DNA of 64,000 bases from assembly GCA_964036155.1 (NCBI GenBank), contig OZ038422.1:36913201-36977200 (forward strand), in the 5' to 3' direction. This DNA is from Diploscapter coronatus (lineage: Eukaryota > Nematoda > Chromadorea > Rhabditida > Rhabditidae). Under the pieces are notes generated by a model, which worked only from the letters and a program-made list of their open reading frames with translations, was not told the DNA's origin and searched no databases. Both the position numbers and the translations under genes were made by a program. Every line of letters begins with the position of its first letter. The stretch's first letter is position 1. This document shows, piece after piece, positions 50,501 to 63,300 of this stretch.

Positions 50501-53500
50501 CATATTTGGAACGAAACCTTTGAAGATTCGATGGTAATCACAAAATTATCAAATCAAGCATGAGAATGCTCGCAATCTAGGATACTCCTGTTCTACTGCG
50601 CATTTCCTCTGATGGGCATACTCACCTCTGTTTACAATACGTGGATTTCGAATGAGTTTGTGAAAGACGACATGATTTGTCCGATAGCCCGAGGCAGCGA
50701 GGCGACCAAGGGAGTTCTGTTCGTCATTCAATGGATTTCGATCATTTGCGCTATGATTTTCTACTTTGTCATCTATCGAAAGTTATCCAAACACGCCAAA
50801 ATGCTCAAACTCATCAATAAAGATCTTATGGTAGGAAAAATTCAAAACTACTCAAAGAAGAAGTTTCCTTCAGACCCAAGAAAGATACTATCGCGATAAT
50901 CGCGATAAGAAAGTTGTTCAGCTTTTCTTCATCTCGTGTTGTATCCCGATATTTCTAGTCTTTCCGATTATTCTGATCTACATAGTGAATTTCTTGTTTG
51001 AAATAAGAAACAAGGTAGGGAATTTTAACTTATTATATGAAAAGAAGGTAATTCAGTATGTAACTCTAACAGGATGGGTGCTACTCGATTCGACAATACC
51101 ATTTATCTGGTGAGATTTAATGCTCACCTACAATCTCAGTAACATTTTAGGACCGTCTATCTATTTTTCGTACCGTCACTCAAGAACAGGGCCCGTGATC
51201 TTTGCAATTGCGCTCCTCAAGTCACGAATGTCTCAGCCTTCGCTTCACCAGCTCAATCCTCTTCTGCCATTTGAAAAATGCATTTCTACTTGAAAATAAA
51301 GAAATTTCCTTCAAGTCTTTCGAAATCCAGTTATTTTCCCAAACTTATAAGCCATAAAGAGTTCTGCCACTATTCAATAATGTCGTCGAATCTGAATCTC
51401 TAAAGAAGTCATAAAATGCAGGCATTTGGAGGCAATTTGTAACAAGAAGCAGAAATGCATGTGCTATTGCAGAGTTAGCCATCTTTTTCTCAAATTAATT
51501 CACTTGATTTACAATTTTTCAAAGAAATTTCATGTTGCCTCCGTGCGTTCTTACTGATTGTGAGACCAAAAACCGACTAATTCTATAGTCATTTGCGTTT
51601 TGATTCCAGATTTTCAAAATCAAGATTCTTTCAATAAATCCCCCTTTCCCTATCATTATCAGCAGATGTCAGAAGATTTGCAGTGTATAATTTTCCAAAT
51701 GGTAGTTATGCACTATTTGAAGAGAATTGATGGTGAAAGGTCGAGAGTTGAGAAGACGTCAAATTATTGAAAAAGTTGAGTAGTGATAATAATTACAGGG
51801 GATTAGCGAAATGTCTGATTTACGCCCTATCAAAATGAATTACCACTTTGAAAATTACATAGGAGATAGCTTGAACTTTGAGCCGATGTAGATCATTTTA
51901 AAACAAATTTTCTAAATATGCTCACCAATCAACAGCAGAAACTCCCTTCTGATGGAGTCTGAGGTCCTTGAGCGGAGCCGTGGCAAATCGCAGATCCCAT
52001 CTTTGCACGAGGGGCAGAGCATCTGATTGACTGCACAGAATCAGACTCGACGCGTCCGTTGGATTCCAGCTCAAGCCATTCCAGTCACAGCCACTTCCCA
52101 GCTGAAAATTGGTTGAATCAGACAAAGTTCTGATACATTTAATGGATAATCTTGAAGAGAGAAAGCTGTGAATAATACTTGAAGTCTAAATTGCATGAAA
52201 AAATGAAGAACTCAAATAATTCAGAAATGAAATGCACGATTTTATAAAGAAAGATCTGATCAGCACATGAAAGATTCAAAAGAATTTATTTTCCTACTTA
52301 AAAAAGTCGAAACAAACCTCTCCAAATTCGATGATTGGTGCACCAGGTCTTCTCAAGTCATAGACAGAGCATCTGTGAGAAGAAATGCAAGCAGCAATCT
52401 GATCAGCTTTCTTGTTCCATCGCACCATTTTGATCTAAAATGAACGACTTTGAAATATGATAATAGAATTGGGGGAATTTTGAAATGCGACTAGAAATTT
52501 TGTCAGGAACGACAACTTCAATGGTGTGATTTATTTCGTTGAAATTCGCCAACCTGGTCAGGATAATTTGGTTTTCCAGGTGAAAAAGTGGAGAAATTAG
52601 TCAGATCCCAGAGCAGAAGTTGACCCGATCCGCCTCCGGAAAGCAGCCAGCGGGAGTCCTGAGAATGAGCCACTGACAGCACATGGCCTTGATGGACTCG
52701 CTGTGCAGACAGGATATTCGCTTGTGATTCTGGAAGAAATACGTGATTGTGCAGTATTCCGAGATTTATATCTCTTGCACATCCACACTTCTGTAATCCA
52801 CAGGGTTGTCTCTGCAGTTCGAACAAAATCGAACTTTAACTGAACTGGACTTCCAAGGCAGTTCGAAGTTCAGTTCAGTTCGAACTGCCTTGGTATATAA
52901 TCCACGGATTGCCTCTGCACAAAACCTTATAATCGCGCAAAAACTGGGACGTAAAACAAAAAAAGACGAAGTGACTTTTGTCAAGTGATACTATTTCATT
53001 TTGGAAAAATGCAATCAACCCTACATTTGGGGGAAAAATACTCGATCATATTTTAACCACCGAAAGATCATGGATTTAGTTTACGGAAAAAAAATAAAAC
53101 TTTTAATCTAGAAACTGACTGTTGATGATGGAATCAGCATCCAAAAACACAACCGACCCATCCTCCGTGCCACCCGCCACGATTCCGAGAGAATGAGCAG
53201 AAGAAGCCGAATATGACCACGACAATTCATTGAATCTGAAAAAGAAGGAATGAAGGCGATTTTTTACTGCAAATGATTGACAAACTTTGAAAACAACGTA
53301 TTTTTGTTGGAACTCCTGGATCAATTTTCATGAACTAATACGATTCTGATATAATTTCTCTCATAAAATATGCAATGTTTCTGACAATCAGTCAAATCTA
53401 TTCCACGAATACTGATTATTGAATGACTACAAAAATAAAAAAAAAAAAAGAAGAAAAGTTTCCTCCTTCATTCCTTATAATTTATATTTTCAGCCATTTC

Positions 53501-53998
53501 ATGAAGGAATCGCAAGAATTCGAGGGACAATATTTATCTTATCCTTATGAGAAAAGTATGCAACTTGAAGAACGACGCCAACCTGTACTGAATTGGGACA
53601 GAAATGGAAGGGGTAAGTCGAGAGGACGAATAAATACTGTCAATGGGCAGGAACTCGATGGAACTGCTCACATTGGCTGAGGTGGGGTCGAAGTACTGGG
53701 CAAAGTCTGCCACAATCAGACCCTGAAACTGGGTTCGATAAAATAGTCGACAAAATGTGCAGGATTTATGGAGCTGACTCGAGAGTTATGAAGAAGGGCA
53801 AGATGATTATTGCGCTTCATGAAAGTTTTGGAACTAGTTCACTTCAGAATATTATTCCATTTTTTGTCGGGGGTTTTTTTCCTATTTAGCAGCATAAATA
53901 AATTCTTCATAATAATGAGGAAAAGAAAATACCTTCGGCTCGACTCCAGTCGGGCTCCACGCAAATACACCCAGACGAGAATAGGTCTTCGAATGCAT
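40031..53998 (-). CDS. sec-31: COPII outer-coat protein SEC31, interrupted by a SINE
   Basis: About 27 exons. The start (53998) reads 'MHSKTYSRLGVFAWSP', matching the SEC31 N terminus. WD-repeat exons follow: 'GIVAGGTEDGSVVFLDAD', 'LLSGGGSGQLLLWDLTNF', 'NGLSWNPTDASSLILCSQ', 'VQRWDLRFATAPLKDL' (exon 6, 52101-51926) and 'LLTASHDGQMIISNPD' (exon 7, 46821-46716). After the propeller come alpha-solenoid exons ('YASALVYASHRPKLFKQVLQ', 'QNSALAKEWIAQN'-like) and Pro/Gln-rich linker exons (about 42.7-41.1 kb). The conserved C-terminal helices end at 'FVEVSSFLPALKSC'. SEC31 with SEC13 forms the cage on ER-exit vesicles. Exon 13 (44928-44491, 'SDSFEDVFSNQPPIDW') is split by a SINE that adds a stop. Without it, this exon is in phase with both neighbours. 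Intron 6 hosts two receptor genes on the other strand. Confidence 0.9.
44532..44862 (-). mobile_element. tRNA-derived SINE with long poly(A) tail, inside a sec-31 coding exon
   Basis: The plus strand shows 47 T (44532-44578) followed by a 284-base body, so the element runs on the minus strand with its tail last. Near its 5' end are an A-box-like TAGCGCAGTGG (44854-44844) and, about 33 bases further, a B-box-like AGTTCGGCCCC (44811-44801), the internal RNA polymerase III promoter of tRNA-type SINEs. It is flanked by perfect 16-base direct repeats CTGGTTGGAGAACACG (44516-44531 and 44863-44878), the mark of target-primed retroposition. The unbroken tail and perfect repeats indicate a recent event. 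No other full copy is present in the window. Confidence 0.93.
47346..49253 (+). CDS. 7TM receptor 1, nested in sec-31 intron 6
   Basis: Eight exons (47346-47414, 47632-47862, 47912-48036, 48373-48525, 48568-48664, 48855-48986, 49034-49086, 49130-49253) join in phase into 327 residues. Seven hydrophobic segments are visible, including 'AITLGFMLFMLWSLA', 'FLISCFFFTIGAGYN', 'FLFYCLFPLIGICG', 'ITILTAMVFYLVIY', 'FFFSCSLPIFLVLP' and 'LLDLAIPFIWVVYLVFV'. 'DAVDRYIAIFG' after TM3 is DRY-like, and the acidic N terminus precedes TM1. These features fit the nematode chemoreceptor-like GPCR superfamily; I cannot assign the subfamily. The C terminus is short ('NRARDLCNCAPQVTNVSAF'). The paralogue lies just downstream on the same strand. 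Confidence 0.85.
49623..51274 (+). CDS. 7TM receptor 2, nested in sec-31 intron 6
   Basis: Seven exons (49623-49691, 50131-50361, 50409-50533, 50581-50830, 50874-51014, 51057-51109, 51151-51274) give 330 residues. Exons 1, 2, 3, 6 and 7 equal those of receptor 1 in length. Matching motifs include 'RGLFLLNCFFFTLCAGYN', 'DAVDRYFAIFGTKPLKIR', 'VIQWISIICAMIFYFVIYR' and the identical 'NRARDLCNCAPQVTNVSAF'. The exon holding TM5 is single here, where receptor 1 has an extra 42-base intron. The upstream regions also match (TAATTATG(A/G)CAG(C/G)TGATATTTAG at about 47136 and 49420), so the promoter was duplicated too. A GPCR role in sensing small molecules is inferred from the superfamily. Confidence 0.85.
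52853..52893. repeat. perfect 15-base hairpin in sec-31 intron
   Basis: CCAAGGCAGTTCGAA (52853-52867) and TTCGAACTGCCTTGG (52879-52893) pair perfectly around an 11-base loop. TAATCCAC...TCTCTGCA-like words appear on both sides (about 52792 and 52899), possibly an imperfect target duplication. Additional GTTCGAAC/GAACTGAAC words extend the symmetry. Confidence 0.75.
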
Positions 53999-55793
53999 CG
54001 CTGATCGACTTATTCCACTGATCCCATTCAACGCGTTCGTCTGAAAATGACATTTGAAGAAGAAATAGCGATGAGTTGAAATGAGACAACGCAAAATCGA
54101 CATGTTGGCAGAGACGACACGTTGCACCTGTGCAATCTTCGGGATAAATCGATAGGTTTTCAAGAACTCGGAAGTAGACAGATCGAATAAAAAATAAAAT
54201 TAGACGCAAAAAAGAGGGCAGAGCCAAAAATGCAAATAAATAAATAGAGAAATCGAGAAGAAGCTAGAGAGCAGGAAGGATAAACAACGTTGACAATCGA
54301 ATAAGTTCGGATCCAGAGCGTGGCAGAGCTGTCCTGGAATAGCTGAGTGGATAGAATACACGTTCACACCAAAAGCCGAAAAAATAATACGAAAATGCCA
54401 CCGGCAAAGTGAAAATGATCGTGCTCAAGTTTCGCACTTGTTTTTTTCCGCAAGTGGTTGCTCATTTCAAATTCGTCATTTTCCGCTTGTTTTCTTTCGT
54501 TTTTGATCAGTTTTGAATTTTCGCGTTTCTTCAAGTGACAATTTGTCAGCGTCAGCTAGAAGCAGCGACTTGCGACTCGATGACGCGGTTCAATTTCGAG
54601 GTGGGCTGATGAAGGTGTTCGCCAAAAGTTCCTGAAGATTTTTCAATTTTTTTCAACTCCCAAAAATTCGAGGACATTTTAGGATCAAGTTCAGAAAACC
54701 TTTGGGAAATTTCGCTATTTTTCTGCAAAAGTGGAAATGTTTTGCAAGATTTAAATTGTGACCAGCCATTGTTTATGGCGCCAGTCTCGCAGCGATGCAC
54801 TGCGCAGAGAAGGAGAGTGGGGGAGAAATAGCGTGCAGGAGCGATCGATATCGAGTGGCCCTGTTATCCTCAATTCTCATTGCTTATTTCTCCCCGCGTT
54901 TTGGTGGTGATCGGTCGCTTCCTCCTATTCTCTAACCAGTCAATTGCCTGTGCCAGGTCGGTAATTAGTTTCCCATCAACCACTTGCTCTAATTGCCTGA
55001 TTACTGCATTTCTGCTGACTGCTGAGTTGTCCTAATTGCGTGCATAATCATCGTAGTGGTAATGATCATTCGGGTGGTGGCTGTGTAGCACCAATCAACC
55101 AATCAGAACAACTTCAATAGACACTTGGTCACGCTAGTCATTCATTCATGCATACACCCTTCCATCCTTTCACTTTCATATCGTCAGCTCTTCATTCATT
55201 CTTCAGCATGTTTCTTCACTCTTCATTCGCGAAATTTCTACGCCTCCTCTAAATTCGTTCCTTTCTCTCCGAGAAAGCTTGTGAAATCCCGAACATTTTC
55301 GAATTTCTCTTCCCATTTCGACATTTCGATTTCGATATGCATGGCGTGAAATACCGTTTCCTTTCGATTGAGCTTCGTAATTTCTGTAATTCCATGTGAA
55401 GGCTTATGGACTAGGCGAACACACTTACTTAGTCGTTCCTTTAGTTTGATTGTACTGTTCATAGCTAGCATCTAGTAATTATGTATTTTTGAATTAACTT
55501 TTCCGAAATATTAATTTGATATTGATTCGAGCGGAACCGAATCACGTTTTAGACGATTTAGATTCAGCAATGAGTATTTTTATTGGTTTAGGTGACTGAC
55601 TAGAGAGTTCTCTTGACGTCTACTTCTAAGACTAGGCGTTGCATAGAAGAAGAAGCACAAACTCACTGACTCAGAACACAGAGCGCGTAGTGCAGTTGAC
55701 ACTTCAGTTGAGGGGTAACATTCTCTATCGACCACTTGTCATTCAAGCACATTTTTGTCTCTTCTAGAACAAAACAATCACAAGCGTAGTGAG
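53999..55793. other. divergent intergenic region, sec-31 and hrp-1 promoters
   Basis: About 1.8 kb between two divergently read genes. An upstream acceptor (near 54042) and a 5' non-coding exon for sec-31 are likely. CCAATCAACCAATCAG at 55090-55105 holds two CCAAT-type words. No supported coding exon is present. Confidence 0.5.
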
Positions 55794-58700
55794 ATGACCA
55801 CCGAAGGAACTGAGATTAAGGTTCATAGTTTTGAGTTTTCATTAATCCTCAATTCATTTAGGTACTTTTCAAGGTAACCAAATCTAAATTCAAATTAAAC
55901 CTAAGAGTAGAGTGAGTGAGTAGGTTGTTGTAGTGCTCTGTGCATCGATGCATTCAGGCATTCAAGCATTCAAGCGCTGTAGCCTCTCATCATTCAAACT
56001 AAACAGCCATTTTGAGAGTAGTAATTAATTCTGCTATCTAAACCTCATCAAATCTGCCAATCTGTTGGTTGTGCGATTCAACTCCTTCCGCCTTTCCTCG
56101 AAAATATTCCAACTTTCAGTCTGTCGACCAGGAAAATGGCACCAAGCCGCAAAATGGCAACGGAACTGAGACTGCTGCCAGTGGAGAGCCGGAGAACTTC
56201 AGGTGGGATATTAAAAGTGAAGAAATGTCTTCAAATGCTGCAGATTTTAGAATGAATTCTTGATTTATGTAAGTATTGTAAGAAAAATAACACACAGACT
56301 AAATTACAACGAATGAAGATTGAGACCATTCTGTCCTGCAACATTTGTGAACAACGATTCTGAAACATCAAGTTCATAAATTATGCTAAATTTTATGGAA
56401 AAAAGCACTTTCCTACTATATCCATTTCTTGCGGTCTTGTGATTTCCGAATAGCTTTACAAACTTTTTTTAAATCATTATAAAAGTGAAGAATGATTTTC
56501 AGGAAGATATTCGTGGGGGGACTGACCTCGAACACGACGGATGAGATGATGCGGGAGTTCTATGGCAAGTTCGGGGAACTGACCGATGTGATCGTCATGA
56601 GGGACCCCACCACGAAGAGGAGCAGAGGATTCGGCTTCATCACTTTCACCAGCAAAGCTTGTGTAAGTGGAGAATAAATTGAAAAAAAAAAAACAAATCT
56701 CGGCCAAATATCAGACAAATTGAACCCATGCGAAATTCCGTGTATTCGAGAAATCTGCGAAAATTGCATTGAAGATGTGTCGGGTGTTCATCCTGCATTA
56801 TTTCAATTCTATCTTATTGTTGATGAACAGATCAGATTCTGATGTTTGTCACGTGGTTTTGATTTCTAGCTTTAAGAGCGATTTCTGCAGTTATTTCAGA
56901 GATTCATGTAGTGAAATGAAGAAAGTCAGAACGTCATGTTCAGAATATAGTTTTCATTCATTTTCTACTGTAATTCAATTGAGCATTAGTTTTTTTCTTC
57001 AGGTGGATGCTGCGATGGCTGCCCGCCCGCACACGATCGACGGGAAGCAGGTGGACCCGAAGAGGGCTGTGCCGAAGGACGACAAGAACAGGAATGAGTC
57101 GAATGTGTCCACCAAGAGACTGTACGTGAGTGGAATTCGCGAGGAACACACCGAGCAAATGCTCACCGACTACTTCAAGAAGTTCGGCAATGTTGTCAAG
57201 GTAGGAGAGTTTTCCTGTTACCTGAAAGACAATGAATGTCGACAAAAATTGCAAACTGGAATTCTTTCAAAGCATCTCCTTCGCTAGATTCCGGCTATTT
57301 TCTTTCTTGAAAAAAGCAGTGATCTTTTCAAATAAGCAACGACGTGTAGTCCTCTAAATTTCACGGGTTTTTGTCGCCACTTTCAATGAATCATGGATTT
57401 ACAAATTTCGATAAGAATGTTGGATCCAAATTTGAAAACTATTCACATTGACGTCCTTTCTGTATTTATTCTAAATATCGACTTTGAGAACAATTCACGA
57501 GTTTCAGAGCGAGATCATCCTGGACAAGGCGACGAGTAAGCCTCGCGGATTCGGCTTCGTGTCGTTCGACGACTACGACCCCGTGGACCAGTGCGTTCTG
57601 CAGAGAAGTCACATGATCAGCGGCTACAGATGCGATGTGAAGAAGGGGCTCAGCAAGGACGAAATGAACAAGGTAATCGAGCAAAGAGGAGGGCAAGAGA
57701 TTCTATCTTTTAAGGGATTTAAGCAGCAGCAGCGAGACATGGGCAACAGACAGGGACGCTCTCGCGGACCCGATCCTCGTGCTGGAGGCGGTAAGCACAA
57801 TTCAAGCATAGCACTACTCGATGGAGTTAGGGTTGAAAGAAGGAAGGGGCGGAAACTGAATTTAACTCCCAACTCGCTAAATTATATAAATAAATGAGTA
57901 ATAAGAGCTTTTCTAGGAGGTGCTGGAAATTGGCAGCAGTACGGAGGCGGTAGGATTGCTTTTCTTAACAGCAGCTAACCTAATGAGATTAGAAGAAGCT
58001 TAGTTTTTAGATAGAGAGAAGAAACGAGATTATTCTGAAAGAGATTCTTTATATTTTGCTAACCGCCGATAGAGAATTTCTATTTATGCGTTTATGAAGG
58101 TGTCGAATTGAAACGAATATTGCAGGTGCAGGAGGACAGTGGCAGGGCCAGGGACGTGGAGGCGGTCAGAACTGGGGCGCTGGAGGAGGAGGAGGAGGAT
58201 ATGCAAATTACGGCGGCCAGGGTGGATGGGGCGGCGACGCAGCGAGCGGCTACGGAGCATATCAGGGCCAGCAATGGGTGAGTTCTTGATCTTTTTCATA
58301 CAAAGAATTTTTTTAATTAAAAAGTAAAAAATCAATTTTAACAACCAGGGACGGGAAATGTCTCGAATTAAAAAAATTCAAAAACGGAAAGACAAAGACT
58401 CGCTTTTCGACATTCCAAAATCAAAGGCAAAAATAAAGCTTCCAACTTAATTTTTCTCTGAACTACTGAAACCCTAGAGACATATTTTCAAGTGACAAAG
58501 ATAAAGCCTCTCTCGCCTCTGTTAAAATGATGTCTAAGATTTTTTGCATTTGATTTGTAGAAAGAAATTGTTGAAATCGAGTCAGTTGTTGCTGTAGAAT
58601 TCTTGCATTTCGACAATTCGGAAATGCCACAATGTTGTTGCAACTTGAAGGGATAGCATGGAAAAGTGGGAGATCATCTCTCTACCGTCTGCTCATCCTA

Positions 58701-59012
58701 CTCCCTATTTTCTCAAATTGCGACATTTCCAAATGACCCATGTTTCTAACTGACTTGTATATAGAATGTTAAAATTGAAATTGGCTTGAAACTTTCAAAC
58801 GCGGCTTTATTATCGATCTCTAAAATTAGTAGTTCACTAAAATTCATCTAAGACGACGATCTGATAACGAACGAATATATGAGTTGCAGAGCGGTGGAGC
58901 GCAGAACTGGGGAGCACAGGCACCGGGCGCAGGCGGTCAGCAGGGAGGCGGATGGGGTCATTCCGGACAGCAGCAGTGGGCCAATGCTCAGCACGGCGGC
59001 GGTCGCTACTAG
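55794..59012 (+). CDS. hrp-1: hnRNP A1-type RNA-binding protein
   Basis: Nine exons (55794-55820, 56120-56202, 56503-56662, 57003-57200, 57508-57672, 57724-57790, 57917-57949, 58126-58277, 58890-59012) give about 335 residues. There are two RRMs. RRM1 has RNP2 'KIFVGGLT' and RNP1 'RGFGFITF'; RRM2 has 'RLYVSGI' and 'RGFGFVSF'. 'RGPDPRAGG' follows, then a Gly/Gln/Trp/Tyr-rich tail ('[10 protein letters not shown]', 'QHGGGRY') typical of low-complexity hnRNP A/B tails. Such proteins bind pre-mRNA in the nucleus and influence splicing, telomeres and granules. Exon 6 begins after AAGCAGCAGCAG, a run of possible acceptors three bases apart, and exon 7 is only 33 bases, so tail isoforms are likely. 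Polyadenylation signal AATAAA is near 59469. Confidence 0.93.
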
Positions 59013-60328
59013 ACCACTTCCCTCACTCCCTCGACTCCAATCCATAATCTCCTAGCAGCTTCTCCCATTTATTCGATCTCAATCCCCCTTCCCTCGTTTC
59101 CTCTTCATTCACCCACCCACCCCGTCCATATTCAGTCTTGATCTTCCAATTCATTTATTCCCTTGTTGGTTATGAATGTTTCTCTTTAATTTATGTTTTC
59201 GTTTGTAATCTGTATAACCTGTTGTGGAGCAGCAGTTTACCGTTTTCGTTTCATTTCTGTTCTGCAATCATTCAATTCTAATCGTTCAAACTTTGCATAA
59301 ACTTTATGCAGATATTTTTATCTGGCATCATTTTATTCGCTTTTTCATTTATCTCTTCGTGTTTCTTTGTTCTATTCCGCAAGGATAACTCTATCTATCT
59401 ATCGATCTTTGTTTTGAGTTTTTTTCCTCTGTTTTAAAGATGAAATTATGGTAATCAAGTTAACAACAATAAATAATATTTGAAGCCTCGTTTTTAGAAG
59501 CAACATGAAATTTCTGATATCAAACTATGTGCACTGTAGGTGGAATGAGCTTTTGCTTTTTTCCGTCGTTCAAGTTTTCTTTCTCTTTGTGCAAATAGCA
59601 ATGAATTGCAGCATTCTGCATTCCTCCTTCCACGTGGTCTGTTCCTTTCCCTCTTTCCCTCTCCGGCCAGCAGCAGCATTTCTCCTAGTCTCTCATTTCT
59701 CCTCCTCCTTTTCCTCTGCTCACAGCTAGCCTAAACCACTTCTCCTCTCCTGTCTCTTTCTTTCGTCTAGGAGCTCGTATGCATCTGCATCACTTCAGCT
59801 ATTCATCCATTCCCTCCCCTTCCTTCCTCCCTCCTTCCAGCCCCCAGCCCAGTTGTGCAGTTGCAGTTGTTTTCGTGTTTTCTTCTCTCGCTGCCCTTTC
59901 CCCAATTTTTAAAAGCGCTTTTGATAGTTCTGTGTGTTTGTCGAGACTTTTTCTCGGTGTTTTTTCTTCATTTTTCTTTCACAGACATTTGTTGCACATT
60001 CTATGTGTCGGTATATTTGTAAGTTTGCGCGAATACACAGAGATCTCGAAAGATGCGAGATTGCGAGTATCGGAGACCAAATCTGCATGTGAGTGAGGGA
60101 ATACAGAAATGCAGACAGTGGACATCGGAAGGTCCACGCGGCTGCCTCCTCCCTTTTCCTGCAGATCGCTGATAGCCATCTTCGAAAATCGCTGTCTCTT
60201 CCCTCCCCTTCCTTCTCCATTCCCTAGTCCCACGTTTCCATCCCCCTTCCTCATTTCTCACTTTCCATTTTCCCGCTCCGCGTGTGTCCACTTTATTCCC
60301 ATCTTCCTCATTTCAGAATAGTGGAGAA
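59013..60328. other. intergenic, pyrimidine-rich
   Basis: It holds the hrp-1 3' UTR to about 59480, then a C/T-rich region (59630-60300) with CTCC/TTCC runs and an acceptor TTTCAG at 60311-60316 just before the aass-1 ATG. That acceptor may receive a 5' UTR exon or a spliced leader. The open frames in this stretch are low-complexity and not supported. Confidence 0.5.
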
Positions 60329-63300
60329 ATGCGACTGTTCCAGCTCAAAGATTCATACAGAATCGGCCTCTCCGTGCGGCACTGTCAGGTCTTCGTCGGC
60401 AAGTAAGTCCAAGTTTTCTTGCGATTTTTGTCTTCATTCTTTTACAAAGCATTCTAGAAATTTCCATTGGAATAGTAGGTATGGAAGTTTAATCTTTGAT
60501 GCTATGGAAAAATTTGTTTAGTTTTTTTTTTCATGTACTCATAAACCCACTTATACAGCATGGTTTTAGAGACATTAGAAAAGTTTTCCGCGTGAGATTT
60601 GGAGAGATAATTCCATGTTTGGAGGAAGAAGATAGCTTCATTAACGATTTTCTAAAAAAAAAACATATTTATTTTTAAGAGGATCACCCACAATCGGAAT
60701 CAGACGAGAGACGGTCAATGCTTGGGAGAGGAGGGCTCCTCTCGCTCCTTCCCACGTCAAGAAGCTCACCAAGTCGGGCATCAATGTCCTCATTCAACCC
60801 AGCAACAGAAGGGCCTATCCTATTCAGGCAATGAGTTTTCTCAAATTATTCAAATTCCCATTCGACTCATCTACCACACATGTGTTGTCAGTTTACCTAC
60901 TTTCTTCTTTTACCCACGCGGTTTTTTTTTTTCTTCAAACTGTGAGGCTTCTCCAAGAAGTTTAATTTTTATTTCAGGATTATGTGGCCGCTGGCGCGAG
61001 TGTGAAGGAAGACCTGTCTGAGGCTCACGTCATCATGTCTGTCAAGAGTGTGAGTTTCTTAAATTTTCTACACGTATTTATTAAATTTATATTCTGGGAT
61101 CATAATTGTTTTGCATTTGCTAGATTTATACTGCAGATCTTATCGTTGTTTCGGGTCTGTTTACCCGAATCATGCATTTTCATGACCACGAGGCAAATTT
61201 AGCAAGAAAAAGTCCTAGTCGCTAAACTCTTTCAATTCCCTCATTTTGTCTGACGTTTCCACCGATCGGATGATCACCTCGTGTCTGTTCCTCTTTTCCT
61301 TCTCTCTTTGTTCCTCCTTGCCTCTTCCCCTCACAACCACGTGCTTCCGCTTTCGATATGTTTACCTCATCAATGCAATGCTGCAATGCACCATTCTTGA
61401 TCACATTCGAAGAGTCGAGGGAAGAAGAAATGAATGATGCTGATCTAGGCTAGAACAATGCAGAATTCATACAATCAAGGGATAATTTTTAAACCTCGTA
61501 TCATCATGATAAAGCACGGACAAAGTGGGCTAGAGAAAGCTTGGATACGATATCTTCTTTCCTTGCTGTTTTGCTACGTCTTGTATCATGAATTTCTTCC
61601 GATTTCTAAACTGTCCTACGAAGGAGTGAAAATGCTTGAATTTCAGGTCCCAATCGACCAGCTCATCCCCAACAAAACATATGCCTTCTTCTCGCACACC
61701 ATCAAGGCTCAGCAGGACAACATGCCCATGCTCGATGCCATTCTCCAGAAGGTTGAAAACTTCGTTTCTCTTTTATAAAACTCATACTTTGTTAAAAGTT
61801 AAAGAAAATAGAATTTGCGCTATTCTTTTCAGTTAGCTGAAACTTTCCTTTAAAGATTTGGGAAAACCTGCTAATTATACGAGACAAACCCGCAATCAAA
61901 CATTCTCAATCTTCTTTGTTTATATGAAATCTTCAAAACTTAAAAAAAAAAAAAATTCGAATTTACAAATTCTGTGGCTTTTATCATGACAAAAATGCAA
62001 AGAAACGACGACGATTAACGTTTTCTTTCAGAAAATCAGGCTGATTGACTACGAGAAGATCGTGGACAAGAGGAACAAGCGTCTGGTGATGTTCGGCAAG
62101 TGGGCCGGCAATGCGGGATTCATCGATCTCATTCATGGACTCGGATTACGGTGAGCAGATTTATTTAATTTATTTTACCAGGATTTTTGAAGTCTCAAAT
62201 GAAGCTACTACTCTCTAGATATAATTTTAATCGGAATCATTGATGAAACTGAACTCCGATACAGAATAGGAATTTTTCCTAATTCCGTTCGCAACTGTTA
62301 AATTTCATATGATCATTTCGATTTAAGTTTTCAAAATTTCGTTTTGTTCCATTTCCGATAAGAATTTCAACGAACATTGACTTTATCAGAAGTACATTTT
62401 GCAACTTTTATCGTTCCATTCCAGTCTGCTAGCTCTCGGTCACCACACACCCTTCCTGCACTGCGGGTTGGCGCACAACTACAACGACTCGCACATGGCC
62501 ATCAACGCTCTGCGAGACATCGGCTACGAAATCGCTCTCGACAAAATGCCTAGGTTCGTCCTTCACAAGCAGACATTTCACTGACAGAGAGGGAAGGAGG
62601 CTAAACAGCAGAGTTCAAAAAGTCATCTCCTCACTTTCCCCTGTCCTTCAGTCTATAGCCTACCTCATGCCACTGAATTCTCTCCTTCCCCCTCCCTCTC
62701 TTGCCCTCTGCCATGAGACCGAAACGTTTTGTCGACAGAATGGGGCGAGGAAAGAGGAGATAAGAAAAGTGGCCAGGAAAAAGCAAACCGAAGATTCGAC
62801 TTCTATCTTCTCGTGTGTAAAATCGAGAAAAAAACCAAGGAGTTTTGCAGAACGGGGCAAAAGTCGGGATAAAAAGTTGAAAAACCATGGAAAAATTGAT
62901 GATATTGCTCTTACGCGAATGATTTATTAGAAAATAAAATGATGTGAAAATTCGAAAGTACCAAATGTGCATAAGGGTTTCATCAGTTTTTCTTTCGAAA
63001 TACTTTGCTTTGAGTATCAAAATATACCTGTGCGCTCAAAGGATGCATTTTTAGCTTATTTCAAACTAGCTTTAGAGACGGTCAAGTAATATTGCAGATC
63101 TCTGGGCCCGTTGGTGTTCGTGTTCACGGGCTCGGGCAACGTGTCGAAGGGTGCCCAGGAATTGTTCGAGCATCTGCCGCACGAATATGTCGATGTCAGG
63201 ACACTGCCCAAGGTCGCGAAGAAAGGACGTTAGTTATTTATTCTGAAAACGAAGAAAAATGAATGATTTTTGCAGAGCTGAACAAAGTGTACGGCTGCGT

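Noticed and set aside
54552..54800. Upstream minus-strand frame as sec-31 N terminus
   Set aside because: The start at 53998 reproduces the family's N-terminal spacing to the first WD repeat; this frame probably lies in 5' non-coding sequence.
59779..60291. Several open frames in the pyrimidine-rich stretch before aass-1
   Set aside because: Low-complexity Ser/Pro/Phe or antisense Arg/Glu translations without splice or domain support.
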